64,000 nt of DNA. Source: Heliocidaris erythrogramma (lineage: Eukaryota; Echinodermata; Echinoidea; Camarodonta; Echinometridae). The stretch is taken from contig CM046861.1 in the NCBI GenBank assembly GCA_025617745.1, positions 15,280,563-15,344,562 on the forward strand. Direction: 5' to 3'. The position numbers and the translations under genes are program-made. The notes under the pieces are model-generated. The model ran no database searches. It worked only from the letters and a program-made list of their open reading frames with translations, and was not told the DNA's origin. This document shows, one piece after another, positions 11,609-23,252 of the stretch; positions within the stretch are counted from its first letter, which is position 1, and each line of letters begins with the position of its first letter.

Positions 11609-14317
11609 ATGGCGATTAAATGTTTGATGCTTGTCATTTTCTTTTCCGTTGTCGTACGATCCTTCGACTACCACCAAAGTCCGCACGATGCGGATGATGA
11701 GCCAGACAATGACTACGATGGGTCACTGATCTACTGGCCAACATCATCGCCGTCGTCGACGCCCATGGACGCCCCCGTCGTCTGTGACTTCCAAAAATGG
11801 CGGAAACTTGTCAATTGCACTCAACGAAATCTCACAGCAGTTCCTCAGAATATTCCAACGGACACTGAAATTCTATATGTTGGCATTAATCTGCTTTTTC
11901 GTCTGCGAAATGAAAGTTTCGCTAATCTTACAGATTTGCGGGAGTTGTACGTCGATTTGTCGGAGCTTACTAACATCGAAAGTGCGGTATTTGAGAATCT
12001 AGGTAATTTGGAGATCCTGGACTTACACGGTAACTCACTCTCCTATCTACCCGATAATCTCTTCGTCAGAAATACCATCTTGACTGAACTCAACTTGGGT
12101 GGCAACCGCTTTAATGCCATTCCGTGTAAAGCCCTTTTGCCCCTCAAACATCTCAGCAAAATTTTGCTCTTTTTGAACGATATTTCGTCGCCCAACTGCG
12201 AACGTTTTCCTAATCTTACGAATGGTGCCGTCGTCAGCTTAAGTAGGAACAACATGCGGGTCATGAGGCAAGGGTCCTTTATATTTCTGGAAAATAGTAC
12301 ACTATCTAGCTTGTTTCTTGGTGGAAATAGAATTGAATTAGTCGATTATAGAGCTGTGGCCTTTTTAAAAGCTCACTCGCTGGATATTAGCTCCAATCCA
12401 CTGAATGAGATTGGAATTGCAAGCTTATTATACGGTGCGCGGATGAATGATATGCTGCGATCAATCGAACTTCGTGCGTCCTTAATTAATTTAAAAGACC
12501 CTACAACTTTCATATTTCTCAAAAATAAAACGATGGATTATCTCGGTGTATCCGCTAACAGTTTCACGTCCATACCCGTCTGGACAACGTTTCTTAATGG
12601 TGTGAGGAACATGTCTCTGGCGGACAATTCGATTTATTACATTGGCACCACAGCGTTTCGCGAAATGACTGCTTTGGAGGAGGTTAATTTGGAAAACAAT
12701 CAGTTATTGAAGCTTAACCCTTTGACTCTCGGGAATGTAACTCGACTAAGCACTCTCAAATTGGCGAAGAACCGTTTGGATAATATTCCAGCGAACGTAT
12801 TTCTTGGACTGGAGAATTTAACGATCCTTGACCTGCATTCAAACCCAATCACATATTTAAACATCAAGGCATTAAATGGTCTGTATAGGCTTGAGATATT
12901 AGATCTGTCTGAAACAAAAGTGAGCAGCATTGTGGATGGAACATTTCAATTTGCCCCAAATATAAGGAGCCTTAATATCAGGAATGCAAATCTACTTCAA
13001 GCATTGCCTCGTGACTTCCTGATTGATCTTAGAAAACTGGAGAAAATCGATCTGTCCGGAAATAACATTCAGTCATCAGACCTGTGGAATGAGTATTATC
13101 AAGTTTCTATTTTCTCTCAGAATACGCATCTGAGAGAAATTCGGCTGGACGACAATCCACAACTAATCGATATTCCCGAAAGAACATTTGAGAATTTAAC
13201 ATCTCTGTCATTTCTATCTTGCAATGCTTGTGGATTAAAGTCAATCAAAGCGGACCTTTTCAATGATTTAGTCAATTTATCCTCGCTGGCCTTCGACGTG
13301 AATAGTATTCCTGATTTACCTCCAAAACTTTTACGGAATCTTGGACATTTGGAAACGTTTTCCGCAGCTGGGAATTCACTTACATCAATAAGTACTGCAA
13401 TTTTCGAAAACACATTATCGCTTCGGTATATCACCCTTCCGAACAACGCTATAACATTTATTGCAGGCGACTCCGTATCTCATCTTTCCGAGCTTAGAAC
13501 TTTTGATCTCCATGGAAACCCGATAGCCTGCACTTGCGCGTTAGAGCCTTTCTCTGATTGGCTGAAAGTCACCAATGCCTCCTTGATCGACGAAAGGCAC
13601 ACGCTATGTTCGCCTGCTTCGTTTAAAGATGTCGTCGGAGAACCCATTGTCGATTTCGTACCGGCCTCCTTCTGTGGACCAAACATTGCTCTCATCGTGA
13701 GCATTCCCGCTCTCGTCGTCGTGATCGTGGTTTGTATTGGTTTGTCGTATCACTACAGATACTGGATCCGATATCGCTTATTCCTGCTAAAGCTCTCGCT
13801 GATCGGGTACAAGGTCTACAAAGCACGCGATGCCGATGAGTATGAGTATCACATTAACGTCATGTTCGCCAATGACGACCAGCAGTGGGTCGACGACTAC
13901 CTCAAGCCCGTCATTGCGAACCATTTCCCGGAAAAAGATATCCACGCCGACATGGTTTTCGGAGATGAGGATTTGATCCCCGGCATGTACTATTTGGACG
14001 CGGTCCACTACTCCGTTGTTGGCAGTTACAAGACGGTTCTTCTTCTCAGCAACGCGTCCATTCGCGACGAGTGGTTTACGACCAAGTTCCGAATGGCTCT
14101 CGAACACGTGAACGAAACGCAGATCGAGAAGGTAATCATTATCTTCTTGGAACATATTGAAGATGCGGACCTTCCGTTTCTTGTGCGAGTGTTTTTAAGT
14201 AAGAACAAACCTTATTTGAGATGGACGGATGACGAAGCAGGGCGGGAATATTTTAAAGAACAGCTCCTAAAATCTCTAGAGGTCAATGTACGTTGTGATA
14301 ACACGATTCCAGTGTAA
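11609..14317 (+). CDS. Toll-like receptor, single coding exon
   Basis: Type I membrane pattern-recognition receptor of innate immunity, 902 residues from ATG 11609 (A at -3, G at +4; an in-frame ATG at 11576 is the alternative). Signal peptide MAIKCLMLVIFFSVVVRS; a cysteine-bearing N-cap; about 20 leucine-rich repeats (LxxLxLxxNxL with many N-glycosylation sites); an LRR C-cap with NPIACTC...C...C; a transmembrane helix at about 693-716; and a cytoplasmic TIR domain from about 745 to the end. The TIR shows box 1 HINVMFANDDQQWV, a BB loop DEDLIPG with the signalling proline, and box 3-like YLRW. Absence of introns and this TIR style resemble the expanded sea urchin TLR family, where copies are lineage-specific, so no orthologue name is given. 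Ligand unknown. Frame intact. Confidence 0.96.
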   Translation: MAIKCLMLVIFFSVVVRSFDYHQSPHDADDEPDNDYDGSLIYWPTSSPSSTPMDAPVVCDFQKWRKLVNCTQRNLTAVPQNIPTDTEILYVGINLLFRLRNESFANLTDLRELYVDLSELTNIESAVFENLGNLEILDLHGNSLSYLPDNLFVRNTILTELNLGGNRFNAIPCKALLPLKHLSKILLFLNDISSPNCERFPNLTNGAVVSLSRNNMRVMRQGSFIFLENSTLSSLFLGGNRIELVDYRAVAFLKAHSLDISSNPLNEIGIASLLYGARMNDMLRSIELRASLINLKDPTTFIFLKNKTMDYLGVSANSFTSIPVWTTFLNGVRNMSLADNSIYYIGTTAFREMTALEEVNLENNQLLKLNPLTLGNVTRLSTLKLAKNRLDNIPANVFLGLENLTILDLHSNPITYLNIKALNGLYRLEILDLSETKVSSIVDGTFQFAPNIRSLNIRNANLLQALPRDFLIDLRKLEKIDLSGNNIQSSDLWNEYYQVSIFSQNTHLREIRLDDNPQLIDIPERTFENLTSLSFLSCNACGLKSIKADLFNDLVNLSSLAFDVNSIPDLPPKLLRNLGHLETFSAAGNSLTSISTAIFENTLSLRYITLPNNAITFIAGDSVSHLSELRTFDLHGNPIACTCALEPFSDWLKVTNASLIDERHTLCSPASFKDVVGEPIVDFVPASFCGPNIALIVSIPALVVVIVVCIGLSYHYRYWIRYRLFLLKLSLIGYKVYKARDADEYEYHINVMFANDDQQWVDDYLKPVIANHFPEKDIHADMVFGDEDLIPGMYYLDAVHYSVVGSYKTVLLLSNASIRDEWFTTKFRMALEHVNETQIEKVIIIFLEHIEDADLPFLVRVFLSKNKPYLRWTDDEAGREYFKEQLLKSLEVNVRCDNTIPV

Positions 14318-16179
14318 CTCATACAAGAGGCCAACATCAAGTATAAGAATAGAATACAGAACAATGCGGTAAAGATTTTGTATAATATATATATATATAT
14401 GTATATATATACAGACTTTCAAAAAATTATATGTGTTATTCTGCTCCACTTTGCTTACTTAAAAAGGAAACACTACTTTTGTTTTAATCTTATTTGGGTC
14501 GTGGCAGGATGTTTGTTTGTGTGTGGTGAAAGAAGATAACATTTACTTTCAAGTGGAAACATCTGTTATTTTGGATGACCAGCGCTTTAAAAAAAAAATT
14601 GTCAAAATATTTTGTCAAGTTTTTGATCGTTGCACAATGCATATGTATGTGACAAAAGCTACCGTGCATTTGATTAGTGATTCTAGAAATCAATGCGGTA
14701 GTTTTTAAGTGCATTTCAAGTCTGGAAACAATTTCTGAAAATCATACGAGTGTACGGATACCTCAAATGTTTCTTCTTTCTATACATAATGCGTTCCTGA
14801 AATATTTGGGATCAGGAGCAGAAGTCTGAAAATCCCTGTAAAACTGTTTTATTAACCTATTTTAGTTGTTTCTTTTGATATTTTTTAGCAAATGAATTTC
14901 AGACTGATCTATAAGAATACATCTTATAAAGAGTTCAGATGTAAAAGTGTATATGTAGTGTGTGTGGGGTGTGTGTGTGTGTGTGTGTGTTACATATTAT
15001 GCCTTTTGACTATTATACTCTGTACAGTGCCTTCTATTGTACAAGCGTTGTGCTTCTCTTGAAAGTATCCCTTCATCTATTGTTTGTTGTTGTTGTGTTT
15101 TGTGTTGTTTTTGCGTATGCTATATGCAATAATGTTTTTAGACATGATGGACGATATATAAAGTAGAATTGAATTGAAAAATTTAATTCTCTAAAGGAAA
15201 AGTTAATATGGCGGAAAGTATAGCAATACATTTTATTGTAACAAAAATGCTCCTGCCAATAAACATTCAAAAGGTGCTTTCTCCTGATGATGATGATGTA
15301 ACAAAGTCAATAATATTTTCGACATCACTGCAAATATGACAAAGAGGAATTTGAGATAATTTTTGCAAATTAGAGATATTAGTAAGGTATCACTGGAATT
15401 CAGGAATGTATCATATTCTTTATTATTTATCATATCGTTAAGAGCCTCACTGGAAAGCATTATATTTTTTTACCATATACAATCAAATCGTTAACAGCCG
15501 ATGCGATTGTAGGTTTCATTCTACATCAAAGTTTTATATACTTTGGGGGACACACTTTAAGCTGTATGGCTGGCGTTCTATAGACTCATCAACTTTATAC
15601 ATCGTGTTTAATCCAAACGGTAACAGTATACATAAATTCGTCTTTTGGAAACAGAATGGCGTTAACTCCGCAGGAAAGATGTGAGATAACTCCTTCTGGC
15701 TCCAAACAGATGAAATGTTTCGTCTCATTCGGTTTGTATTTTATATTCAATAGGTGAATCATACATATATATGAGAAGGAAAAAAAATATAGTCATCCAT
15801 AATCCTTGTGTGCCATGGCTGCACTAAAAATATGTGTTTTTAATTATCTTCTAGACAATGCAGTGATTGGTAGGTAACTTGGCTCATGCAGAGTGACGGA
15901 AATTCCAATAAGTTTTTGAATCATTTGTCTGAATTCTGAGAAAATAGAACAATTCAGATTCTTTAACATAAAACGTTTATGACGCTTTTGTCCTATTCTG
16001 TATTTCATTTGCAAATTGAATTCATGTATTAATCACTACTGCATGCAATAGAGTTTAATACCAAAGAACAATTTTAATTTGTATTCAATATTATTAAGCA
16101 TTTGAAAAAAAATATGTAATGATTTCAAACATCTTCCCATTTCTAAATACAAAAGTGTTCAATATTTAAGTACTCGTTT

Positions 16180-16181
<2 letters not shown>
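14318..16181. other. TLR 3' flank and intergenic DNA
   Basis: AT-rich, with a short (TA)n at 14384-14410 and (GT)n at 14958-14990. A segment near 15140-15180 ending 'GAATTGAATTGAA' resembles the tail of a retroposon but is too short to classify. No exon seen. Confidence 0.4.

Positions 16182-16250
<69 letters not shown>
16182..16250. repeat. (AT)n microsatellite
   Basis: Uninterrupted AT run of about 69 bases. A further (AT)n lies at 16424-16442, so the SINE palindrome between them entered an AT-rich microsatellite. Confidence 0.95.
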
Positions 16251-16253
<3 letters not shown>

Positions 16254-16398
16254 CATACATAAATTTATTCAATTTGTCTCCAACGGCCCACAAGGGGGTG
16301 ACACACGCTACTGCTGTGTGATAAGGTTGCCCGGGTGCTGTGAAAAAAAAATCACAGGCGGGCCGTTGGAGACAAATTGAATAAATTTATTTATGACA
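16251..16398. mobile_element. Second SINE fold-back (shortened palindrome)
   Basis: The left arm matches the - strand arm of the 3618 palindrome from TGTCAT to CACAGGCGG. The right arm is shortened, resuming at GCCGTTGG and ending TTATGACA. It is followed by ATTATCACCCGACGGATTAA, the same linker found after the palindrome at 3864, so this is a recurring structure. Confidence 0.75.
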
Positions 16399-16449
16399 TT
16401 ATCACCCGACGGATTAATTCAATATATATATATATATATATAATTATAT

Positions 16450-17440
16450 ATACGATGTTTATAATATATTTTAAAAGGGGGCTATTTCATTTCTTGAGGG
16501 GGCTTATGACTAATCCCTCCAATGCGATGACTGTTTAATTATTCTGTTGATATATTATTTTCTATTTCATGCATGGAAAAATAAAATCAATCTATCAAAC
16601 CATATTGTATTGCGTTTAAGTTTCAGAGCGAGTCGGAAAGTTGTTATATTTACAATATTACTTTTGTCCCCCTTATGAATCAAACATCCTACGTTTGTAT
16701 GAATAGCAAGAGACTGCATAAGGCACGTTTATATTATTTAAAGGGAGCGACAAGTCGCAATCTATGGGCGCTTTTACAGTTGGCTGCTCCTTTCTCTGGA
16801 TCAAAGTTCAAAGCGACTTCAATTTATCGTGCGCAGCTAATAAAAGTTCGCACATTGACCCAAATTTGAGTATACAAGATCGCGCGTTCTTTATTCCAGT
16901 ATTTGAATCTCATTGGTCGGTTGCGTATGGAGGGTTCGAGTTAACGATCGCGCGAGGAATCCGGCAATAACATTCCTTCGGTAGCGCACGATTGGACCTG
17001 ATTGTGTCCGAATTTTCCCCCGAGTCAGGCAAACTGGTCAGGCCCATGGATTACGACTTGCCACTCCCTTTAAGATCTAGGCAACAGCAGGTGCACTACA
17101 TGAGGTTGAGAGAACGAACTATCTTTGCGATTGTTCTGAAATTACGGCGTCTAGGTTGCGTCCGGGTTCACCGAGTATATAGTTGATTTCAAGTAATTTG
17201 TCATATACCCGCGTGATAACCTGACGAGTGCAGGTCGAAAAGCTTCGTTATCATGTCTCTTTTTCGTGCCATATTGAAATTTTAGTGTTATGTAATTATT
17301 ATTTAACTCCTTTTTTTACTATTGCAAATTATCAATTTTATGTGCTTGGAATATCGAAATAACTAGTAAATACAAAATTAATGGGCGAAAAATATGTCAA
17401 AAATATGAAATTATAAGGTAATTTTGGTACATATATTATC
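16450..17440. other. Intergenic, nothing recognised
   Basis: Mixed-composition DNA with no convincing exon on either strand; short ORFs show no domain. Confidence 0.4.
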
Positions 17441-17564
17441 TCCCCCCCCCCCCAAAAAAAAAAAAAATAATAAAAATAATAAATAAATAAATAAATAAAT
17501 AGAAATGAAAAATAAAAATAAAAATTAAAAAATTAAATATAAATAAAAAATAAAATAATAAAAT

Positions 17565-18712
17565 AACTAGAAATGTCCATTGCCGCGCAATCCGAATGTA
17601 TCCCTCAGCACTGGCAGCGAATCGAAGGAGGGACAAAGAACCTCCTCTAATCCACAATGTGTGTAGATTCGAGTATAATGCATCTCTATAGAAAATTCGA
17701 AAGAAATCTGTCAAGAAATGTGACCTCAGAGCGCACACAAGATATCCACTAAAATATGACCTTTGACCCTATGAAAGACGGAACACTGGAGGCAGCATCA
17801 CCAAAAACTGTAGAGGTCTAGAGTAATCTATGATGGACCTCCATACGAAATCTGAAAGAAATCAGTCAACAAATGTGTCCTCCAGAATGCATGCAACCAT
17901 AATATGATTTTTGACCCTATAAAAAGTGGAGCACTTGGGGCAGCATTAGCAAACACTAAAGATGTGTAGATTTCACTAAGACACACCTCCATATAAAATC
18001 CGTAAAATCCGAAAGAAATCCGTAAAGAAATGTGGAAGCTAGAGCGCACAAAAGACATATGACCTTTGACCCTATAGAGGATGGAGAACAATGAGGGCAG
18101 CATCACCAAAAAGTAAAGATGTGTAGATTATACCAAGATACATCTCCATACAAAATTTGAAAGAAATCTATCAAGAAATGTGACCGCCATCCCCTGAAGC
18201 ATGACCTTTGGCCCTATAAAAAATGGGACACTGGTGGCAGCATCACCAAAAACTATAGGTTTTTAGATTACGCCAAGAGACAACTTCATGCAAAATTTGA
18301 ATGAAATCCGTTGAGAAATGTGACCGCCAGAGCGCACACAAGAGTGCACACAAGACATCTATCAAAATATGACCTTTGACACTGGAGGCAGCATCACCAA
18401 AATCTATAGGTTTCTAGATTATACCAAGAGACACCTTCATGCAAAATTTGAACAAATTTTGTTGAAAAATGTGACCGCTAGACCGCACACAAACTATCCC
18501 CCAAAATATGGCCTTTTACCGTATAAAAGACGGAACACTGTGGGCAGCATCACCAGAAATTATAGGTGTCCGGATTTTACCAAGATACACCTCCATACAA
18601 AGTTTTAAAGAAATCTGTCGAGAAATGTGACCGCTAGAGCGCACACAAGAATGTGACGCGGTGGCGGAACGCTGCTGAATCCAAAGTATCCTCCGGCATT
18701 CTGCCGGGGGAT
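17565..18712 (-). repeat. Degenerate ~150-bp tandem repeats with DR1-like sites, array II
   Basis: Same family as 2098-2880, inverted. GGCAGCAT motifs near 17791, 17939, 18097, 18236, 18387 and 18543 give a period of about 140-158 bp. 'TGACCTTTGACCC' or close variants occur in most units. The ends carry 'TCCATTGCCGCG' and 'GGGGGATACAATAATAAT', so the whole may be a mobile element with an internal satellite. Preceded by a C/A-rich and (TAAA)n tract at 17443-17560. Confidence 0.7.
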
Positions 18713-18879
18713 ACAATAATAATAATAATAAATAAATATATATCTATTTATGTTTTTGAAGCGGTTTATACTAACGTATACATAATTTAATCACCTTCAT
18801 ATATTTTATTTTAAAAAGTTAAATAGGACATTTAATAACAGGAAGACATTTCTTCTGCCACTGTTTATGCAAATTGTTA

Positions 18880-19145
18880 ATGCACGTTATAATTATGATC
18901 ATCACCATTACCAGCATCATTATAATTATCATCATAATCAAAATAATCATTATAATCATCATAATCATATCATTATAATCATCATTACCCCAATCATCAC
19001 ACCCATCACTATAATCACCATAATCAAAATCACCATTATCATCATATTACCCCCATCATCATCATTATAATCATCATAATCATAGTCATAATCATTATAT
19101 CCATCATCATAATCATCATTATAATCATCATCATAAATGTAATCA
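18880..19145. repeat. (ATCATAATC)n-type simple repeat
   Basis: Irregular ATC/ATA-rich simple sequence; ORFs on both strands are low-complexity artefacts. Confidence 0.9.
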
Positions 19146-21302
19146 TCAACATCATCACCATCTTTCCTTTTTTTAGCCCTATTACATAACACATGCAAGA
19201 TGCTTTATGAAACCATACGCATTAGTCAGCAGCGCCCGTTTTCATCAAAATCGCAAAAAAGCTATTTGTTAAAATGACATACATGAAAGTACATTAGCTG
19301 GCAACTACATGGGGCACCGTGCTATAAACATAATAAACAGTACTGAAGAACAAAGAATGAATGATCAAATGCCATTACTACTTGTACATTTGTTATATAT
19401 CTTTATTTGACTATTGAATTTCCATTGTCTTATTTCAAAAGCTTTTATATATGCATGAACGTTAAAGGTTTTTCAATAAATCTGTTTGACGTATCTCTTC
19501 ATGATGAAAATATCATGCACACAAGAGTCACCCTTACTCCCCCCCCCCCCCCCAAAAAAAAAGAGAAGAGATTCAAGATATCAAATTACATGGCGCACTC
19601 AACTTTAAAAAAACACCACTTTAAACAGATACATGTAATTACGATACAGGTTTCCTATAGTAATTAAACATATAGCTAGACAAATCAATTAACATGGATT
19701 TTTACACATTAACAAAGTCAAATCGATTAAAACAAACTACATGTACATAGGATGGAGAGGAAAAAAATTCATGAATTTTTTAATTCATAAGGATTAATTA
19801 CCCTTTTGAAATAAAATATTCAAGTGGGTGGATCATTCCTTATGATGGGTAATTTGCCAAGGAAATGTGGTTAGGCCAGACTGATGCGGCCGGGTCCGAA
19901 AACCCTCTTGAAGGAGCTGGAAGCTCTGTGGTTCTCAGAGCTTCTCTGGTGCAATCTTAGCCATATTCTGAAGCACTACAAACAAATTTTATGACTAATA
20001 TTTCACAAATAATGTTGATTGAGAATTATTATTCATGAAATTCTAACATGTCGCTGTTAAATGTTAAAACCCCTTCGTGGACCAACCTGCACTGTACATT
20101 CATTACAGCTACCCATCAGAAAAAAAGTTGCCAAGACGACTGTCAAACACGAAACTGGACGATATTTGCAAAAAATTCATGCCACGTATGTTGCTATTTT
20201 GACAAATGACATGCACAACATATGTTTTTTACATTAACTCAATTGTAAAACAGGGGAATTCTCAGAAACATGAAAAAAAGATCTGCTCTCACTTTTCCCC
20301 CTTTTGTCGCTCATCATCAAAAATGGTATTTGGCAATGATACAAGGAGGGTGTGCTGACATTCAGATTTCCTCAAAATCTCAACAAAAAAAATGAGATAC
20401 GGATTAACAAACCACAGTGACACATGTATGTCTTAAGCTTCCTATCAATGGTAAAACACATGTACCAATTTCCTTCCTGTGTAACTCCTACGAAGGAAAC
20501 CGCACACCAACAAAAATTATGCAGACAGATATAGGTAATCATTATCTTTTGCCTTATTATGCTGGCACTACTCCAAAACATATACATGTATTGAGCCTGA
20601 GGATAAATCGAGATCTACCGATACCCTCTTTCTGTATTTAAAGCAAAGTCACGTCTTGTAAAGGAACTGCAACTGATTGATACTGATATCAATAGTAACT
20701 CTGTACATAAGAGATAGGAGACTCTAAGTCTTTGACTGACTGGAGGACTCTTTGAAAGACAGGGTCCAGTACTCTAGAAGATACATCAAGATCCATTCAT
20801 TGATAGTCCCTTTCTGTAGGACAAGGTTATACATAGAAGTAGGTGATTTTTATGCTTATCTTGATTGTTTATCAGATTTATAAGGAAATTATCATCACCC
20901 CACCAATTCAAACTCCATATACCATAAAGCATTGCTCTACTCTAATGAGTATGACCCAGTCAACTTTTACAATGGTCCTTGTTGTTAAGTTAGTGGAGGT
21001 CCTGCGTAAAACAAACACATCAGTAGTCGTCCATCAAGCCAGTTGACATCGATTGTCATATACCCGTGATTTATAGAATGGTCGTAGCTCTCTGTAAATA
21101 TACTGCTTTAATAAATCTAAAAGGAAGTATCAACCATTTGCGTAAATCACCAATGATCATCACATGATGATGACACTGATAGAACAATAACAGATTAGAT
21201 GCAATAGGACTCACAGACCATTCCCTCTATCTTTGTGCGGGTGTGGTATATCCATCTGTTCCAATTCTCAGTTTGAATTTCAGTTCCCTTACCTTTCATG
21301 TC
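19146..21302. other. Intergenic, nothing recognised
   Basis: Contains a C/A homopolymer junction at 19540-19561. No exon, TIR pair or RNA gene that I can support. Confidence 0.4.
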
Positions 21303-21478
21303 CAGTGGAAACACAGTATAAGGAGGTCCTTGGGACCATCAAAATTACCTTGTTATAGCAGGAATCTCGTTATATCAGGTTTAAAAAACAACAGAATGTA
21401 AAGAGCTGGGACCAGAATATTACCTTGTTATATCAGGAACATTGTTATATCAGATCTCTTTATACCGAATTTCCACTG
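21303..21478. mobile_element. Small MITE with CAGTGGAAA ends
   Basis: About 176 bp; left end CAGTGGAAACACAGTATAA, right end reverse complement CAGTGGAAATTCGGTATAA, internal 'ATTACCTTGTTATA' repeated. The terminal form suggests a Tc1/mariner- or pogo-type MITE. Flanking TA is not evident. Confidence 0.55.
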
Positions 21479-22257
21479 TTTATTAATAAAGGCGCATGTT
21501 CTTTTTCCAAATGGTAAAGATTTTCATATGCATAATTTCATCTACGCTTCATGAGATCTTTATAGAGGGTCGGACAGTATAGAATAACCTTCAGCATGGC
21601 TGAAAACAAATTAATTGGTGATATTATAGAATAGTTATCTTTCCTTCGATCTCATAAATTGTTTTCTTGGAGCTTTTATTAGAGATGGCTGCTTTTTGTG
21701 ACTTGAATTTACCGGAACCGCTTTTGGGTTGTCTACAAACGGTTGACACTACCTGTAATATTTTTCAAAATCATAACACAAATACAACTTTTTCGCCTTT
21801 CCACCTATGTTCAAAATGGAGAGATTGAGAGCTGAACAAATGCCCATTCAGCTCAGGCATCCCACAAAAAAGAGTCTTCATCTTTGTGGATAATTGCAAA
21901 AATCTTTACATAACTTAATTCACTACAAGAGCAAAGATTGAAAGCAATAAGAATATATTCATTAAGATGTATGTATAATCCTTAAGTTTTGAATTCAAAA
22001 TTGATACAGCTACAGATAACTAGAATGCCATTGATGTGTGTCTTTCGATGAAGTAGGAAGACATCTATGCAGGGTGAAACAAGTTGATTACCGTCAGATG
22101 TCCATATAGATGTAGATTTTGCTAGTAGGTACAGCATTATGTTCATACCCTGGAGAGAGGAATGAGAGGAATAATAAAATAAAATACAGGTTTACAAAAT
22201 ACACCTTACAATGATAATAACTAGTTATTTTCACGTTTAAATAGTACTTTTTGAGTA

Positions 22258-22413
22258 CAGTTAACTCAAAGTCGCATAAGTCAAACTTTCCCTATCAATC
22301 TTTGTGACCAAACTATGCAAAATATGTGTAATTTACATTTCCTAAGTCGAAGTTTGGATAATTCAAACTATTTTGTGTGATCCCAACAGATTCGACTTAT
22401 GCAAATTTAACTG
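22258..22413. mobile_element. Pogo/Tigger-like MITE with TA target duplication
   Basis: 156 bp bounded by TA at 22256-22257 and 22414-22415. Ends CAGTTAACTCAAAGTCGCAT and, reverse-complemented, CAGTTAAATTTGCATAAGTC are near-matching inverted repeats. Too short to encode a transposase. Confidence 0.7.
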
Positions 22414-22610
22414 TAATTTGAAATATGAAGGATCATACACGTTACACCTGATGCCCCATAACCAGCATCGTTGTTTTCTTAATTCTTCATAAAAATACCA
22501 TGAAAGCTATGACTGTAGGATTTCATACATGTCATTGATATGGTTTATTGTTATGGCTTAATGTTGATCCATGCCAACTCTCATGACCTTTGAAACAGGG
22601 AAACACTCCC

Positions 22611-23010
22611 TTTTAAGATAAAGTCGAGTTCTGGTCATGGGATCACAACGAGAAAGCAAATGTCAGGAAGCAATTTGGAAAGGGTGATTATGCAGTACAT
22701 GAGAACTGGTGTATGCTGTGTGGTTTTGGAATCGTCAAAATGATGAGAAATTGACTCAACCTTGCTGTAATTCACATACACCGCACACAGAAATGTGCAT
22801 ATGGGACTACACACATACACACACATGTGGTTATATAATTTTTGGTCCCGACATTTCAGCTATATCTAGTCATATTTCGAATATGAGGGCAGGTGGAGAG
22901 CAATCCTTTTCAGAGGACATTTCTTCTAAGATAGCCTTCCAAATTGACATAAAAAGAGTGACGGAGCTCACAAATCATTTCCCACCTTTACCAGAACAAA
23001 AACTTCTCTC
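22611..23010 (+). mobile_element. MITE family E, copy 1 (in or just after the DRG1 3' UTR)
   Basis: About 400 bp starting TTTTAAGATAAAGTCGAG and ending with CCAGAACAAAAACTTCTC. It shares several blocks with the copies at 24500, 27967 and 60443, e.g. 'GCACACAGAAATGTG' and 'GAGCAATCCTTTTCAG'. It begins 35 bp downstream of the DRG1 stop codon. Confidence 0.7.
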
Positions 23011-23044
23011 ATACAAGACTTTGACCTCCCCCCTTTCATTCTAC

Positions 23045-23144
23045 TCACTTTTTGACAATCTGAATAACATCTTCGTCCTTCAGTGTATGTTCCCTACCAA
23101 CCTTCTGAGGGTTATGCTTGACAGATGAGCCCCAGACCAGCGCA
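23045..23144 (-). CDS. DRG1: DRG1 exon 11 (last)
   Basis: Encodes [20 protein letters not shown] through [10 protein letters not shown] then TGA; acceptor CTCCCTTAG. Confidence 0.95.
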
Positions 23145-23215
23145 CTAAGGGAGGAAATCACAAACACATCAAATATGACACAATTATACAGAAGGTAATA
23201 ATAATGCACATAAAG

Positions 23216-23252
<37 letters not shown>

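Noticed and set aside
11784-14208. Several ORFs of 60-122 residues inside the TLR gene
   Set aside because: Shadow frames of the TLR coding exon without domain content.
17436-18716. Repeated short ORFs sharing 'FFQI.YG' and similar peptides here and near 2256-2471
   Set aside because: They come from the ~150-bp DR1-bearing repeat in chance frames; stop codons and frame changes differ between units.
19850-19975. GC-richer segment possibly coding on the - strand (…FKRVFGPGRISLA)
   Set aside because: Short, no clear splice pair, and no family recognised.
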